Shown in pieces: positions 35,568-46,028 of a stretch of 64,000 bases of DNA. The notes under the pieces are model-generated. The model worked only from the letters and a program-made list of their open reading frames with translations, had not been told where the DNA came from and searched no databases. The stretch is from Phyllobacterium sophorae (lineage in GTDB: Bacteria; Pseudomonadota; Alphaproteobacteria; Rhizobiales; Rhizobiaceae): assembly GCF_003010965.1 (NCBI RefSeq), contig NZ_PGGM01000004.1, forward strand, positions 124,001 through 188,000, in the 5' to 3' direction. The translations under genes and the position numbers were made by a program. Every line of letters begins with the position of its first letter. Position 1 is the stretch's first letter.

Positions 35568-36758
35568 ATGACACTGAATAATCTCGATCTGCCGGGAAAG
35601 CCGGAAGACACCCGTATCGTCGTTGCCATGTCTGGCGGCGTGGATTCTTCCGTCGTGGCGGGCATCTTGAAACGCCAGGGCTATGATGTGGTCGGCGTCA
35701 CCTTGCAGCTCTATGATCATGGCGCATCGACCCACCGCGCCGGCTCCTGCTGCGCCGGTCAGGATATCGAAGATGCGCGCCGTGTTTCAGAGCGTCTTGG
35801 CATTCCGCATTATGTGCTCGACTATGAGGCCCGTTTCCGCGAAGCCGTGATCGATCCGTTCGCTGCGAGCTATGTCAGCGGCGAGACGCCGATCCCTTGC
35901 GTTTCCTGCAACCAGACCGTCAAGTTTGCGGATCTTCTGCAGACTGCGCGCGATCTAGGCGCTGATGCACTGGCAACCGGCCACTATATCCGCAGCCATG
36001 CCAATGGTGCGCATCGCGCCCTCTTCCGCCCGGTCGATACCGACAAGGACCAGAGCTATTTTCTCTTTGCCACGACGCAGGAGCAGATCGACTATCTGCG
36101 CTTCCCGCTCGGCGGACTGACCAAGCCGGAAACCCGCGCCATTGCCGAGGAGCTTGGTCTGACCGTCGCCAACAAGCAGGACAGCCAGGACATCTGCTTC
36201 GTGCCGCAGGGCAAGTATTCGGACATCATTTCCAAGCTCAAGCCGGAAGCGGCCAACCCCGGCGATATCGTTCACATCGATGGGCGCGTGCTCGGCCGTC
36301 ATGAAGGCATCGTCCATTACACGATCGGCCAGCGCCGCGGCATCGGTGTCGCCACTGGCGATCCCCTCTATGTCATCCATCTCGACGCAGCCAATGCACG
36401 GGTGGTCGTCGGCCCGCGCGAAGCGCTCGAAACCCGCAAAGTATTCTTGCGCAACGTCAACTGGCTCGGCGATGGCCCGTTGGCGGATATTCCGGAAGGC
36501 GGGGTCGAGGTTTATGCGAAGGTCCGTTCCACGCGCCCGCCGCGCCCGGCCGTCTTGCACAACCACAACGGTGAAACATGGGTCGAACTGGTCGATGGCG
36601 AAAGCGGTATCGCACCGGGCCAGGCCTGCGTTCTCTATTCGGATGACAGCAATACCGCCCGCGTCTTCGGCGGCGGCTTCATTGGCCGTTCTGAACGCGC
36701 ACCGCAGGCGGAGGCCATGCTCAAGCGCCTGGCGCAGCAGGGGCACGCGGCGGCCTAG
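35568..36758 (+). CDS. mnmA: tRNA-specific 2-thiouridylase MnmA
   Basis: A 396-aa enzyme from ATG 35568; 57 residues of upstream open frame do not match the family. It puts sulfur on U34 of Lys, Glu and Gln tRNAs. PP-loop SGGVDSS, the catalytic Cys in [12 protein letters not shown] and the second Cys in SQDICFVPQ are present. The 300 bp between sciP and this gene holds TTAAC at 35367 and no other clear feature. Confidence 0.95.
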   Translation: MTLNNLDLPGKPEDTRIVVAMSGGVDSSVVAGILKRQGYDVVGVTLQLYDHGASTHRAGSCCAGQDIEDARRVSERLGIPHYVLDYEARFREAVIDPFAASYVSGETPIPCVSCNQTVKFADLLQTARDLGADALATGHYIRSHANGAHRALFRPVDTDKDQSYFLFATTQEQIDYLRFPLGGLTKPETRAIAEELGLTVANKQDSQDICFVPQGKYSDIISKLKPEAANPGDIVHIDGRVLGRHEGIVHYTIGQRRGIGVATGDPLYVIHLDAANARVVVGPREALETRKVFLRNVNWLGDGPLADIPEGGVEVYAKVRSTRPPRPAVLHNHNGETWVELVDGESGIAPGQACVLYSDDSNTARVFGGGFIGRSERAPQAEAMLKRLAQQGHAAA

Positions 36759-36762
36759 CGCC

Positions 36763-36788
36763 TTTTCTCTCCCTTGCGGGAGAGAAAG
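36763..36788. terminator. Hairpin after mnmA
   Basis: TTTCTCTCCC pairs with GGGAGAGAAA around a TTGC loop. It lies between the convergent mnmA and DegT-type aminotransferase genes. There is no long T run on either side. Confidence 0.55.
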
Positions 36789-36805
36789 CCCGCACCAGCG
36801 TCCGC

Positions 36806-37927
36806 TTACTCGCCAAGAAAATCGCGGATCGTGCCGATGATGCGATCCTGGTCGGCCGTGCCAAGATAAGGATGCATTGGCAGGCAGAGAATGTTCTTCG
36901 GCAGGGTCTCCGAAACCGGCAGACCGCCCGGCGCGCGCATATAGTGCTCGTAGGCCACCTGCAGATGCAGCGGCTTTACATAATAGATCACCGACGGAAT
37001 GCCGTTGGCCTGCAGGTGCGCCTTCAGCGCGTCACGGTTCTTCGTTTCGATCGCATACTGCGCCCAGGCCGAACGCGAGCCTTCCGGCATATGCGCCACC
37101 TTGACCACATCCTTCAGCCCGTTGGCATAGCGCTTCGCCACAGCCTGCCGCGCTTCCATCTCATCTTCGAGAATGGCGAGCTTTTCGATCAGGATTGCTG
37201 CCTGGATTGTGTCGAGGCGAGAATTCAGCCCGATGCGCACATTGTCATACTGCGTCTCGCCCTTGCCGTGAAACAGCACCGAACGCAGCACCTCCGCCAG
37301 CGCGCCATCATTGGTGAACATCGCGCCGCCATCGCCGTAGCAGCCGAGCGGCTTGGCCGGATAAAAGCTCGTCGCCGCCACGTCCCCGAAGGCGCCGCAC
37401 ATGGCATTGTCGCGCTTGCCGCCGATCGACTGCGCCGCATCCTCGATCACGAACAGGCCTTCCCGCGACGCAATGGCGGAAAGCGACGTGTAATTGGCCG
37501 CAAGTCCGAACAGATCGACCGGAATAATCGCCTTCGGCTGCAGCCGGCCCTCGGCGCGTACAGCGGCAATCGCTGCCTCGAGCTGCTCCACATTGATATT
37601 GTAGGTGTCGGCGTCGACATCGATGAAAACCGGTTCCGCGCCGGCAAGCGCCACCACTTCCGCTGTCGCCGCAAAGGTGAAGCTCGGGCAGAACACCGCA
37701 TCGCCCGGACCGATTCCCTTTGCCATCAAAGGCATCAGCAGTGCATCGGTGCCATTGGCGCAGGCAATCACATGCTCGACGCCGACATAGTCGGCCAGGC
37801 GTTTTTCGAACTCGGCCACTTCCGGTCCGAGAATATATTTGCCTTCGCGCACGACTTTAGCGATCGCCGCATCGAGTTTGCCGCTAATCCGTTCACGCTG
37901 TGCGCCGAGATCGATGAACTGCATCAT
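36806..37927 (-). CDS. DegT/DnrJ/EryC1/StrS sugar aminotransferase
   Basis: About 373 aa from ATG 37927 (or the next ATG at 37924, better spaced from GGAG). A PLP enzyme that makes nucleotide-linked amino sugars. PLP/Lys region ATSFYPAKPLGCYGDGGA, substrate pattern NGTDALLMPLMAKGIGPGD and GLNSRLDTIQAAIL are present. It is followed upstream by a Gfo/Idh/MocA oxidoreductase in the same direction; such pairs (WbpB/WbpE-like) make 3-amino sugars for surface polysaccharide. Product is not known. Confidence 0.88.
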   Translation of the reverse strand: MMQFIDLGAQRERISGKLDAAIAKVVREGKYILGPEVAEFEKRLADYVGVEHVIACANGTDALLMPLMAKGIGPGDAVFCPSFTFAATAEVVALAGAEPVFIDVDADTYNINVEQLEAAIAAVRAEGRLQPKAIIPVDLFGLAANYTSLSAIASREGLFVIEDAAQSIGGKRDNAMCGAFGDVAATSFYPAKPLGCYGDGGAMFTNDGALAEVLRSVLFHGKGETQYDNVRIGLNSRLDTIQAAILIEKLAILEDEMEARQAVAKRYANGLKDVVKVAHMPEGSRSAWAQYAIETKNRDALKAHLQANGIPSVIYYVKPLHLQVAYEHYMRAPGGLPVSETLPKNILCLPMHPYLGTADQDRIIGTIRDFLGE

Positions 37928-38139
37928 TGCTCCAATATCAAATGTCGCCGCGAATCTGCCGCGGACAACGGTCAAGCCAACTCTTTAAAATGGCAGCTCG
38001 AGGTCTGCCAGAGGGCGCCATTCAAAGTTTGCCTCATCCTTTAACAAGGCGTGGGCCTTGTAACAACGCTTGAAACGCAGGGCAATGCGATTGCATATTC
38101 ACAATGCGTGGTTCGCCCCTCGACAAGCACTTGTTGCTA

Positions 38140-39117
38140 TCAGCTCTTATTGTGCGCGACAGTTCCCGCCGTCAAAATCCGCAAGACCCGGATTGCCTCT
38201 TCGCCATCCGTCTTTGGCTGAACGCGCGTCTGGATACTTTCGATGAAATTCTGGCATTCCCGCGTCAGCGGCATGCCCTGCGCGACCTTGATATAGGTCG
38301 GCTCTTCGGTGGTCGAAGCCCACTGGCCGTTGTCCTGCCAAATCGAATGCTTGTAGACCGCGAGTTTCTTGTCCCATTGCTCCATATCGTCAAACACGGC
38401 CATGGCCTTGGTTCCGACGACGGCCAGGCGGCGCTCGCGGTAGGGGTTGAGCCGCGAGGCGAAGAGATGGCCGCGCACATTGTTGGGGAAGCTCAAATGC
38501 AGATGGGCGAAATCACTGAGGTGATCGAGCACGGCAGCGCCCTCGCCGCGCACTTCCAGCGGCTCCGTGCCGGTTATCGCAAGGATCATGGAAAGGTCGT
38601 GCGGGGCAAGATCCCAGAGCGCATCGTTCTCCGTATGGAATTTGCCGAGGCCAAGGCGGTGCGAGTGGATGTAGCGCACTTTCCCGAGGTCGCCGGCCTT
38701 GACGAGGTCCAGCAATTTCTCGAAGGCGGGGTGAAAGCGCAGCACATGCCCGACCATGAAGATGCGGCCATTGTCGTGCGCAGCCTTTACGGCGCGTTCC
38801 GCATCGGGCACCGTCAGGGCGATCGGCTTTTCAACCAGCACGTCCTTGCCATTGGTCACGGCCCTGATTGCAGCTTCCGCGTGAAATTGCGGCGGCAATG
38901 CCATGACAATGGCGTCTACGTCCGGGTGAGTGAAAAGATCGTCGGCTTCGATGTGTAAAACGCCCTGCTCGGCGGCAAAGCCCGCAGCGCGATCGCTGTT
39001 CTGATCGGAGACGGCATAAAGAGCACCGAGGCTCTTTAATGTACGGATATGGTTGCTGCCCCAATAACCACAACCCAGCACTGCAATCCGTGGAGCCATC
39101 TTTTCAGCCTTGTTCAT
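38140..39117 (-). CDS. Gfo/Idh/MocA oxidoreductase, likely nucleotide-sugar dehydrogenase
   Basis: About 325 aa from ATG 39117 (MNKAEKMAPRIAVLGCGYWGSN). NAD-binding LGCGYWGSNHIRTL, catalytic CEKP-like VEKPIALTVPDAE, and the active-site stretch GDLGKVRYIHSHRL with DLAPHDLSMI. It resembles WbpB-type sugar dehydrogenases that work with DegT enzymes. It is 212 bp upstream of the aminotransferase and probably shares a transcript. Substrate is uncertain. Confidence 0.85.
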   Translation of the reverse strand: MNKAEKMAPRIAVLGCGYWGSNHIRTLKSLGALYAVSDQNSDRAAGFAAEQGVLHIEADDLFTHPDVDAIVMALPPQFHAEAAIRAVTNGKDVLVEKPIALTVPDAERAVKAAHDNGRIFMVGHVLRFHPAFEKLLDLVKAGDLGKVRYIHSHRLGLGKFHTENDALWDLAPHDLSMILAITGTEPLEVRGEGAAVLDHLSDFAHLHLSFPNNVRGHLFASRLNPYRERRLAVVGTKAMAVFDDMEQWDKKLAVYKHSIWQDNGQWASTTEEPTYIKVAQGMPLTRECQNFIESIQTRVQPKTDGEEAIRVLRILTAGTVAHNKS

Positions 39118-39401
39118 GACGGCATCCAATATCTGGAGCCGGAAACGATGACAAGTGTTGGATGTGAGCAATTGCGCAGCAGGCTGGCAAAATCATGATG
39201 CGTGGTTGGTAGCACAACAGGACCGCCGCGCGATATGGCCGTTTGGTCATTCATCTGCGATTGCTCCAGAAGATCGCTTGACAGGCTGTTGCTCCCCACA
39301 TATATCCGCCCACGTCCCTGTCACCCGCTTGAAGTGAATGACAGCGCGCACCTCCGGTCTCCTTTGCAGGCAAACCATTGACGGGTCGCGATGAAATGTG
39401 G

Positions 39402-39478
39402 GGCGAAGTAGCTCAGTAGGTTAGAGCAGAGGAATCATAATCCTTGTGTCGGGGGTTCGAATCCCTCCTTCGCTACCA
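39402..39478 (+). tRNA. tRNA-Met (CAT), elongator
   Basis: A 77-nt cloverleaf with encoded CCA. Acceptor GGCGAAG pairs with CTTCGCT (one G-U), the D arm is GCTC/GAGC, and the anticodon loop is ATCATAA with CAT. T arm GGGGG/CCCTC with TTCGAAT. The lack of the initiator three-GC anticodon stem marks it as elongator. Stands alone, with an A-ending discriminator. Confidence 0.93.
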
Positions 39479-39734
39479 TTGCCTCTTCCAATTCCGGGAT
39501 TTCATTCCAGATCAAGGCAGAGAACGGGTTTGCCAATATTTCGGGATCTCCGCATCGCGGGACGCCACCCGTTTGTTCGGTTATGCCCATTTGAAGACCG
39601 CCCGGAGACAATTTTTCCCCGCTATTCCTGACCCGAAGTAAGTAGGTTCCCCGCCCCCTAATCCATTTAATCTAAACAGCGCGGGTGCTATAATATCCGT
39701 TTGGGAAAAGGAATTGTTTTGGGGGGAGTAAGAC

Positions 39735-40595
39735 ATGTCTACTCAAGATACACCCGGGCCAATCAGCCAGCGTTTTACGCTGAACAGCACCATCAATACA
39801 GGAACGATCTACATTTGTGCCGCGATTGGCGGTTTTATCGCCGCGGTTGCTGATCTGGTCCAGAAGGAAGAAGCATCCGCGGTCGAAAAGATCACCAAGG
39901 TGTCGGCGCGCCATCTTGAACTGACCGTCCAGCCCCTTTGGACCTTGTCGCTTCTGGTCATCCTCGCAGCGGCGCTTTGCTTTGTCTTTCAGCCAAAGGA
40001 CCGCAAACAGTCATTTGGCGTTGGCGTTGGCATCATTGCAGCCATCATGACACTCACGCCGTACAAGGGACCGCTTACGGGGGCGCCGATCGACCCGCCA
40101 GCCGTGACCGACCCAGCGGAAAGCTATTACGCGCCGGCGATGGTTCATCGCGTCAGCGACAAAGGCGGATTTCTCAGCGGATCAAAGCGGCCGGGGAAGA
40201 ACGGTCTGACCGAAGGCCAGCTTGCGTTCACCGTCTCGAACGCGACCAGCGACGAGGCGGTCATTGCAGCGTCAATCTTTGTCGGTTCGCGCGACTACTA
40301 CCAGAAATACATTGCAAATCCTGGCTCTGATGTCACCTTTGCCTTCCAGCTGCCACCCAATGTTCGCGGGCAAAAAGTATCCTATGCGCTTGAAGTCAAC
40401 GGCAAGCGCCTTCCGAACCGGACGCTTACTCCCGGCGCTGACGGTTTCGCCGTGTCGGCGGAGATCAGGTCCGATATGACGACCGTACAGGAGTTCGACG
40501 GATCGGATGTGGAAGAATATTCTACCAAGCGTAACGTCAACGGCAGCTTTACGAGGAAACTGCAGGATAAGCTGTTCAACAACTATCGATGGTAG
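39735..40595 (+). CDS. Hypothetical membrane-anchored protein, 286 aa
   Basis: A protein with two or three N-terminal hydrophobic helices (about 25-45, 65-85, 92-108) and a large outside or cytosolic C-terminal domain of beta character (about 150-286). The domain has VSNATSDEAVIAASIFVGS and VSYALEVNGKRLPN, like an immunoglobulin-type or carbohydrate-binding sandwich. GGGGGAG precedes the ATG. No known family recognised. Confidence 0.75.
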   Translation: MSTQDTPGPISQRFTLNSTINTGTIYICAAIGGFIAAVADLVQKEEASAVEKITKVSARHLELTVQPLWTLSLLVILAAALCFVFQPKDRKQSFGVGVGIIAAIMTLTPYKGPLTGAPIDPPAVTDPAESYYAPAMVHRVSDKGGFLSGSKRPGKNGLTEGQLAFTVSNATSDEAVIAASIFVGSRDYYQKYIANPGSDVTFAFQLPPNVRGQKVSYALEVNGKRLPNRTLTPGADGFAVSAEIRSDMTTVQEFDGSDVEEYSTKRNVNGSFTRKLQDKLFNNYRW

Positions 40596-40683
40596 TGCGT
40601 GGCCTGTCACTTCTCCTTGAATCTGCGGCCAAGGCATTGTCTAGTCGGACCCGACGATCTGGAATTGCGACAGGAGCCAAAGC

Positions 40684-41316
40684 ATGCCGTCGACCGAGCT
40701 GTTCATTGCGTTTCTCGCCACCACGGCGATCTTCGCCTATATCCCCGGTCCGGCCATGCTCTATGCTGCAGCACAGACGATAGCGCGCGGCCGCGGCGCG
40801 GGCCTCATGGCATCGCTCGGTATTCATCTTGGTTGTTACGTGCATGTCATTGCCGCCGCCGCCGGGCTATCGGTGCTTTTTCACGCCGTGCCCATGCTCT
40901 ACATGGCGGTTAAGTTTGCCGGTGCGGCTTATCTGATCTGGCTCGGCATCTCGCTGTTCCGCGCCAAGGCGCAAGGCGAAGTTGCCCTGCCCGGCATCGA
41001 AATGAAATCCGGCCGGCGCGCCTTTTTCGAAAGCATCAGCGTCGAGGTTCTCAATCCGAAGACCGCGATTTTCTTCATGGCTTTCCTGCCGCAATTCATC
41101 GACGCATCCGCTGCGTTTCCGGTCTGGGTCCAGTTCGTCATTCTGGGAACCATCGTCAATCTGATGTTCTCGTCCGCCGATATCGTATGCGTGATACTCG
41201 CGGGCGCGGTGATTACCAGGCTGCGGCGCTCAAGCCACGCGCAGCGCCTCATGCAGCGTGCCGGTGGCGCGATGCTTGTTGGGCTCGGCGCTCATCTCGC
41301 CTTTCAGAAAAGCTGA
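40684..41316 (+). CDS. LysE/RhtB-family amino-acid exporter
   Basis: A 210-aa inner-membrane exporter with six helices. LysE signature FIAFLATTAIFAYIPGPAML near the start, then AAYLIWLGISLFRAK and VLNPKTAIFFMAFLPQFI. AGGAG precedes the ATG. It may export homoserine, threonine or another amino acid. Its last 13 bases overlap the convergent LysR gene. Confidence 0.9.
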   Translation: MPSTELFIAFLATTAIFAYIPGPAMLYAAAQTIARGRGAGLMASLGIHLGCYVHVIAAAAGLSVLFHAVPMLYMAVKFAGAAYLIWLGISLFRAKAQGEVALPGIEMKSGRRAFFESISVEVLNPKTAIFFMAFLPQFIDASAAFPVWVQFVILGTIVNLMFSSADIVCVILAGAVITRLRRSSHAQRLMQRAGGAMLVGLGAHLAFQKS

Positions 41317-42221
41317 TCCAAACCCGCTATGCGGTCACCGGCCCTCAATCTCGGCACGGCGAAATCCAGAAAGGCCCGCAGCTTCAGCGGGACCAGCCCC
41401 TGTGCAATGTAGATGGCGCTGACCGGCCACGGCGGCGGCTCGAATGGCTCCAGCACCATCTGCAGTTCGCCTGCGGCGATGGCGCGCGCGGCCTGATATG
41501 AGAGCAGCCGCGTCACCCCAAGTTGCGCCACTGCCGCATCGACCGCCGCTTCCGCTGTGGTCACGCTGAGCCGGGAATGAACCGGCACGGCGACCTCTTT
41601 CCTGCCGCGCATGAACGTCCAGACGCTTGGTGACGTGAACCCCTCGAATGTGATGCAGTCATGGCCGGCAAGGTCTTCCGGCCGCTGTGGTATGCCGCGC
41701 CGTGCCAGATAGGCCGGGCTCGCATAGGTTGCACGCCGGATCGAACCCACTTTGGTTGCAACCATGTTGCTGTCCGGCAAATTGCCGATGCGGATCGCAA
41801 GGTCGACATGATCCTCCACCAGATTGACCAGACGATCGCTAAGGCTCAGCCTGATATTGATCTCGGGAAAGGCTTTGAGAAACTCTACCACGACCGGCAG
41901 CACATGCAGGCGCCCGAACACGACCGGCGCGGTGACTGTGAGATCACCCTTCGGCGTTGTGTATTCGCCCGTGGCGGCACGCTCGGCTTCGTCCACCTGT
42001 TCAAGTATGGCCCTGCTGGCTTCGACATAGGCGCGTCCGGCATCCGTCAGCAACAGGTGGCGGCTCGAACGGATGAGCAAACGCGTGTTCAGATGCGCCT
42101 CGAGATCGGCAACTTTCCGGCTCACGGTGGCGAGCGGCATGGCGAGGCGCCGCGATGCGGCCGAAAGGCTGCCGGTTTCGACGGCTGCGATGAGAACGGT
42201 CATTGCATCGAGGCGATCCAT
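41304..42221 (-). CDS. LysR-family transcription regulator
   Basis: About 305 aa from ATG 42221 (MDRLDAMTVLIAAVETGSLS). The HTH spans about 15-60 (AASRRLAMPLATVSRKVADLE), followed by a substrate-binding domain. Divergent from a pyridoxamine-oxidase-like gene and convergent with the LysE exporter; by the LysR rule it likely controls the divergent gene or itself. Confidence 0.9.
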   Translation of the reverse strand: MDRLDAMTVLIAAVETGSLSAASRRLAMPLATVSRKVADLEAHLNTRLLIRSSRHLLLTDAGRAYVEASRAILEQVDEAERAATGEYTTPKGDLTVTAPVVFGRLHVLPVVVEFLKAFPEINIRLSLSDRLVNLVEDHVDLAIRIGNLPDSNMVATKVGSIRRATYASPAYLARRGIPQRPEDLAGHDCITFEGFTSPSVWTFMRGRKEVAVPVHSRLSVTTAEAAVDAAVAQLGVTRLLSYQAARAIAAGELQMVLEPFEPPPWPVSAIYIAQGLVPLKLRAFLDFAVPRLRAGDRIAGLDQLF

Positions 42222-42327
42222 GGCATCTTCCATTTTTCGGGAGGAATACTTCCGATAATCCCTTCTACAGCGATTTGATGGAAGAAGCTATTCTCATGGG
42301 CCAATCACGAATCCCAAGGATCCGGCC

Positions 42328-42960
42328 ATGTCATCCGCACCCGTCTTTTCCAGCGATGTCGCCTTCACGCCGACGGTCAAATCGATCCAGACCCGCAAGG
42401 GCTCGCGCGACGGCTATGCCGGCATGGAGCAGCGCGGCGCGTGGCGCACGGGCATTACGCCGGACCTTGCGCAATTCATTCAAAGCCAGATCAGCGTGTT
42501 CCTTGCCACCGCCAACAGCGAAGGCCAGCCCTATATCCAGCATCGCGGCGGGCCTGCGGGTTTCCTGCATGTCCTCGATGAGCGGACCATCGCCTTCGCG
42601 GATTTCGCCGGCAACCGCCAATACATCACGCAAGGCAATCTCGCCGACAATGCGAAAGCCTATCTCTTCCTCATCGATTACCGCACACGCCAGCGGGTAA
42701 AACTTTGGGGCAAAGCGCGCGTGGTCGAGGGTGACGCCGGCCTCATGGCGAAGCTGATGCCGGAAAATTACCGCGCGCGGCCGGAGCAGGTGATCCTGTT
42801 CGAGGTCGCGGCCTGGGACATGAATTGCCCGCAACATATCCCGCTGCGATTCGAAGCAGCCGAGGTCGAGGCGATCGTCGCTGAGCGCGATGAACGTATC
42901 AAAACGCTCGAGGCCGAGCTGACCCGCCTGCGCAATATTGGAGCTGGTGACAGCGGCTAG
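42328..42960 (+). CDS. Pyridoxamine-5'-phosphate-oxidase-like flavin protein
   Basis: A 210-aa split-barrel protein. Typical segments: LAQFIQSQISVFLATANSEGQPYIQHRGGPAGF and IAFADFAGNRQYITQGNLADNAKAYLFLIDY. It probably binds FMN or F420-like cofactor and reduces a small molecule. It is divergent from the LysR gene, the likely regulator. AAGGATC precedes the ATG. Confidence 0.86.
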   Translation: MSSAPVFSSDVAFTPTVKSIQTRKGSRDGYAGMEQRGAWRTGITPDLAQFIQSQISVFLATANSEGQPYIQHRGGPAGFLHVLDERTIAFADFAGNRQYITQGNLADNAKAYLFLIDYRTRQRVKLWGKARVVEGDAGLMAKLMPENYRARPEQVILFEVAAWDMNCPQHIPLRFEAAEVEAIVAERDERIKTLEAELTRLRNIGAGDSG

Positions 42961-42967
42961 TGCGCAA

Positions 42968-43150
42968 TCACTTCTTGCGTTTGCGCTTTGGCTCGGCTGG
43001 CTTGCCATCAAAAAGATCGCTGCCGGAAGGATCGGCAATCGAATCATCGGCACCGGGTGCCGGATCGGCCTTTGCCTCGGTCTTGAGCTTGCCCGCATTT
43101 GCCGAAGCGGATTTCGGCTCATTGTCTTTCAACGCGAATTTGATCGCCAT
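42968..43150 (-). CDS. Small basic-tailed hypothetical protein
   Basis: About 60 aa from ATG 43150 (MAIKFALKDNEPKS), with AAAGG at nine bases. It is polar and disordered with an acidic middle and a KRKRKK tail. No family recognised. It converges with the oxidase-like gene. Confidence 0.55.
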   Translation of the reverse strand: MAIKFALKDNEPKSASANAGKLKTEAKADPAPGADDSIADPSGSDLFDGKPAEPKRKRKK

Positions 43151-43400
43151 GCCACAGTGCCTTTTCAAAAATGGATATGAATTACCGCTCGCAATAAATC
43201 ATCCTGAGCAAATGCCTAGCATGAAATGGCGAATATCCCGCACGAATTCCGCCATGCGATACCGCGGTCCTGTGGCCATCCTGCCACGGCGCTGAAATCG
43301 ATGGCCGGGAGCGGCAAAAGTAGGAAGTTGTTAACCTTGGTTTCCTATTCAAATGGGGAGCCCATCGGGTAACTTTCACACCATTCCGTTTGCAGGCATC

Positions 43401-45938
43401 ATGCGTATCCCCAGAACAAATTTTCCAATTAAAACAGATGAATACGGGTTTGAAGACGACTTCGGGGAGCAGCCGGTCCGTGCCGAAACACGGCCGGTGA
43501 TTCCCGCAGCCGCGGCGCAGGCCCCATCCTTGCTCGGCCGGTCCGCACCGGCGGCTTACACCAGCCCGCAATATGAGCCGGTTGTCGTTAAACGTCCGGC
43601 CACGGCGCCGGTCATGAACAGGCCGGCTTCGCCCATGGCCACCCGCCCTCAGCAATCAGCGTCGTTAAACGTTGACCCATCTTCGCTGCCCATCTCGAAA
43701 CGCATGTTCTCGCTGTCCGAAAACGTGCGCTTCACGCGCACGCCCGACAGCGAGCTTCTGAAGGGCAAGGAAGCGCCGGCACTTGAAGCACCAATCAAGA
43801 CCGCAGCGGCGCCCCAAGAGCTGGTGGTCCCCGCCCCGCTGCCCGTTCGGCGCGCGCCGACGGAGCTGCCAAAATCACCTGTATCGCCCGCAGTGCCGCC
43901 AAAAACACCGCACGCGGTTCGCACCGGCCCCGTCATGCCCGATCCAAAAACCCCGTCGCCGGACAATTCGCCGTTCGCGTATGTCTCGGATTTCGCCTTC
44001 TTTGAATCGATGGATATCTCCGTGGACGCCGCACCGGCTGCCGCCGTCGCCCGTTCAAAGCCGAAGCCCCGGTTCAGCCCGGATGAAATCACCGCACGCT
44101 TCCGTATCGTTGAGTGCAAACCGCATCGGCCTGTGGAGGACGCGCCGAAACGGCAACTTGCAGTGCAGCCGTCCGATCCGGAGCCAATTGCTGAGCCCCC
44201 TGTTGAAGCAGAAGCGTCCGGGCCGGAATTGCAGGTGACCGGTACCATCGAAACGGCCCCGGTTGCCGCTGCCGACCAGGTTCCCGCCGCGCCAGTGCCT
44301 GCACTCGCACGGCGCCGCGACATTGCTCCGGTCCAGCCGCCTTTGCCGCCAAGACAATTCGCCATCGCCAGCCCCGTGGACGCATGGTCGCAGCACGGAG
44401 GTTACGAAAAGCCTCCGGTGACGCTGCTGCAGGAGGCAGTCACGCAGGATACCGTCACCATTTCGCAGGAAACGCTGGAACAAAACGCCGGCCTTCTGGA
44501 AAGCGTGCTGGAAGATTTCGGTATTCGCGGCGAAATCATCCATGTACGCCCCGGACCTGTCGTCACGCTCTATGAATTCGAGCCGGCGCCGGGCGTCAAA
44601 TCCTCGCGCGTCATCGGCCTGGCCGACGATATCGCCCGCTCCATGTCTGCACTGTCAGCACGCGTTGCGGTGGTACCCGGCCGGAACGTCATCGGCATCG
44701 AGTTGCCGAATGCGACACGCGAAACCGTCTATCTGCGCGAAATGGTTGCATCGGACAATTTCGACAAGACCAAGTTCAAGCTGGCGCTTTGCCTCGGCAA
44801 GACCATCGGCGGCGAACCGGTCATCGCGGAACTCGCCAAGATGCCGCATTTGCTTGTTGCCGGCACCACCGGCTCCGGCAAGTCGGTCGCGATCAACACC
44901 ATGATTCTCTCCTTGCTTTACCGGCTCACTCCCGACGAGTGCCGCCTGATCATGGTCGATCCGAAGATGCTCGAATTGTCGATCTATGACGGCATCCCGC
45001 ATCTCCTGACACCGGTCGTCACCGATCCGAAAAAGGCTGTCATGGCCCTCAAATGGGCGGTGCGAGAGATGGAAGACCGCTACCGGAAAATGTCCAAGCT
45101 CGGTGTACGCAACATCGATGGCTTTAACGCCCGCGTCACCGGCGCTCTGGAAAAGGGTGAAACGGTCATGTGCACGGTACAGACCGGATTCGACAAGGGA
45201 ACCGGCGAGCCGCAATACGAGCAGGAGGCGATGGACCTTGCGCCGATGCCCTACATCGTCATTATCGTTGACGAAATGGCCGACCTTATGATGGTCGCGG
45301 GCAAGGATATTGAAGGCGCGATCCAGCGGCTCGCCCAGATGGCCCGCGCTGCCGGGATCCATCTGATCATGGCAACGCAGCGTCCATCGGTCGATGTCAT
45401 CACCGGGACCATCAAGGCCAACTTCCCGACACGTATCTCGTTCCAGGTAACGTCCAAGATCGACAGCCGTACCATTCTCGGAGAACAGGGCGCCGAGCAG
45501 CTGCTCGGCCAAGGCGACATGCTGCACATGATCGGCGGCGGGCGTATTTCCCGTGTTCATGGCCCCTTTGTTTCCGACGAGGAAGTCGAGAAGGTCGTGG
45601 CGCACCTGAAGGCTCAGGGCCAGCCGGACTATCTCGACACGGTCACCGCCGACGAAAGCGAAGAGGACGAGCCCGAGGCCGACGACAGCGCGGTCTTCGA
45701 CAAGAGCGGTATGGCTGCCGAGGATGGCAACGAGCTTTACGATCAGGCAGTCAAGATCATCCTCCGCGACAAGAAATGCTCAACCTCCTATATCCAGCGC
45801 CGACTGCAGATCGGCTACAATCGCGCCGCCTCGCTCGTTGAGCGCATGGAAAAAGAAGGCCTCGTCGGACCGGCCAATCATGTGGGAAAGCGTGAGATCC
45901 TGCATGGCAACCGGGACAATGCGGCTGACATCCAATGA
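43401..45938 (+). CDS. ftsK: FtsK/SpoIIIE-type DNA translocase without membrane domain
   Basis: About 845 aa from ATG 43401 ([17 protein letters not shown]); an ATG at 43353 is possible. Residues up to about 330 are a Pro/Ala/Glu-rich linker with no transmembrane helix. The alpha-beta motor follows, with Walker [10 protein letters not shown] near nucleotide 44866 and [14 protein letters not shown] as Walker B. The end is a winged-helix gamma domain ([26 protein letters not shown]) that reads KOPS-like sites. Rhizobia often have a second FtsK with a four-helix membrane domain; this may be the soluble one. TTAACCTT lies upstream (43331). Confidence 0.9.
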   Translation: MRIPRTNFPIKTDEYGFEDDFGEQPVRAETRPVIPAAAAQAPSLLGRSAPAAYTSPQYEPVVVKRPATAPVMNRPASPMATRPQQSASLNVDPSSLPISKRMFSLSENVRFTRTPDSELLKGKEAPALEAPIKTAAAPQELVVPAPLPVRRAPTELPKSPVSPAVPPKTPHAVRTGPVMPDPKTPSPDNSPFAYVSDFAFFESMDISVDAAPAAAVARSKPKPRFSPDEITARFRIVECKPHRPVEDAPKRQLAVQPSDPEPIAEPPVEAEASGPELQVTGTIETAPVAAADQVPAAPVPALARRRDIAPVQPPLPPRQFAIASPVDAWSQHGGYEKPPVTLLQEAVTQDTVTISQETLEQNAGLLESVLEDFGIRGEIIHVRPGPVVTLYEFEPAPGVKSSRVIGLADDIARSMSALSARVAVVPGRNVIGIELPNATRETVYLREMVASDNFDKTKFKLALCLGKTIGGEPVIAELAKMPHLLVAGTTGSGKSVAINTMILSLLYRLTPDECRLIMVDPKMLELSIYDGIPHLLTPVVTDPKKAVMALKWAVREMEDRYRKMSKLGVRNIDGFNARVTGALEKGETVMCTVQTGFDKGTGEPQYEQEAMDLAPMPYIVIIVDEMADLMMVAGKDIEGAIQRLAQMARAAGIHLIMATQRPSVDVITGTIKANFPTRISFQVTSKIDSRTILGEQGAEQLLGQGDMLHMIGGGRISRVHGPFVSDEEVEKVVAHLKAQGQPDYLDTVTADESEEDEPEADDSAVFDKSGMAAEDGNELYDQAVKIILRDKKCSTSYIQRRLQIGYNRAASLVERMEKEGLVGPANHVGKREILHGNRDNAADIQ

Positions 45939-45942
45939 CAAA

Positions 45943-45979
45943 TGTAGTACGGCCGATGCGTTCCATCGGCCGTACTACA
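45943..45979. terminator. Perfect 16-bp hairpin between ftsK and Tim44-domain gene
   Basis: TGTAGTACGGCCGATG pairs fully with CATCGGCCGTACTACA around CGTTC. It starts five bases after the ftsK stop. No T run follows in either direction, so it may act as a barrier for both convergent genes. Confidence 0.7.
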
Positions 45980-46028
45980 GGTTCTTGTTTGACGGCCGCT
46001 CCGCCTCGGCGAAGCGCAATAAGGGTTG

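Noticed and set aside
36872-38044. Open frame of 390 codons on the plus strand
   Set aside because: Antisense to the DegT aminotransferase, which has PLP and substrate motifs; the shadow has low-complexity His/Arg-rich content.
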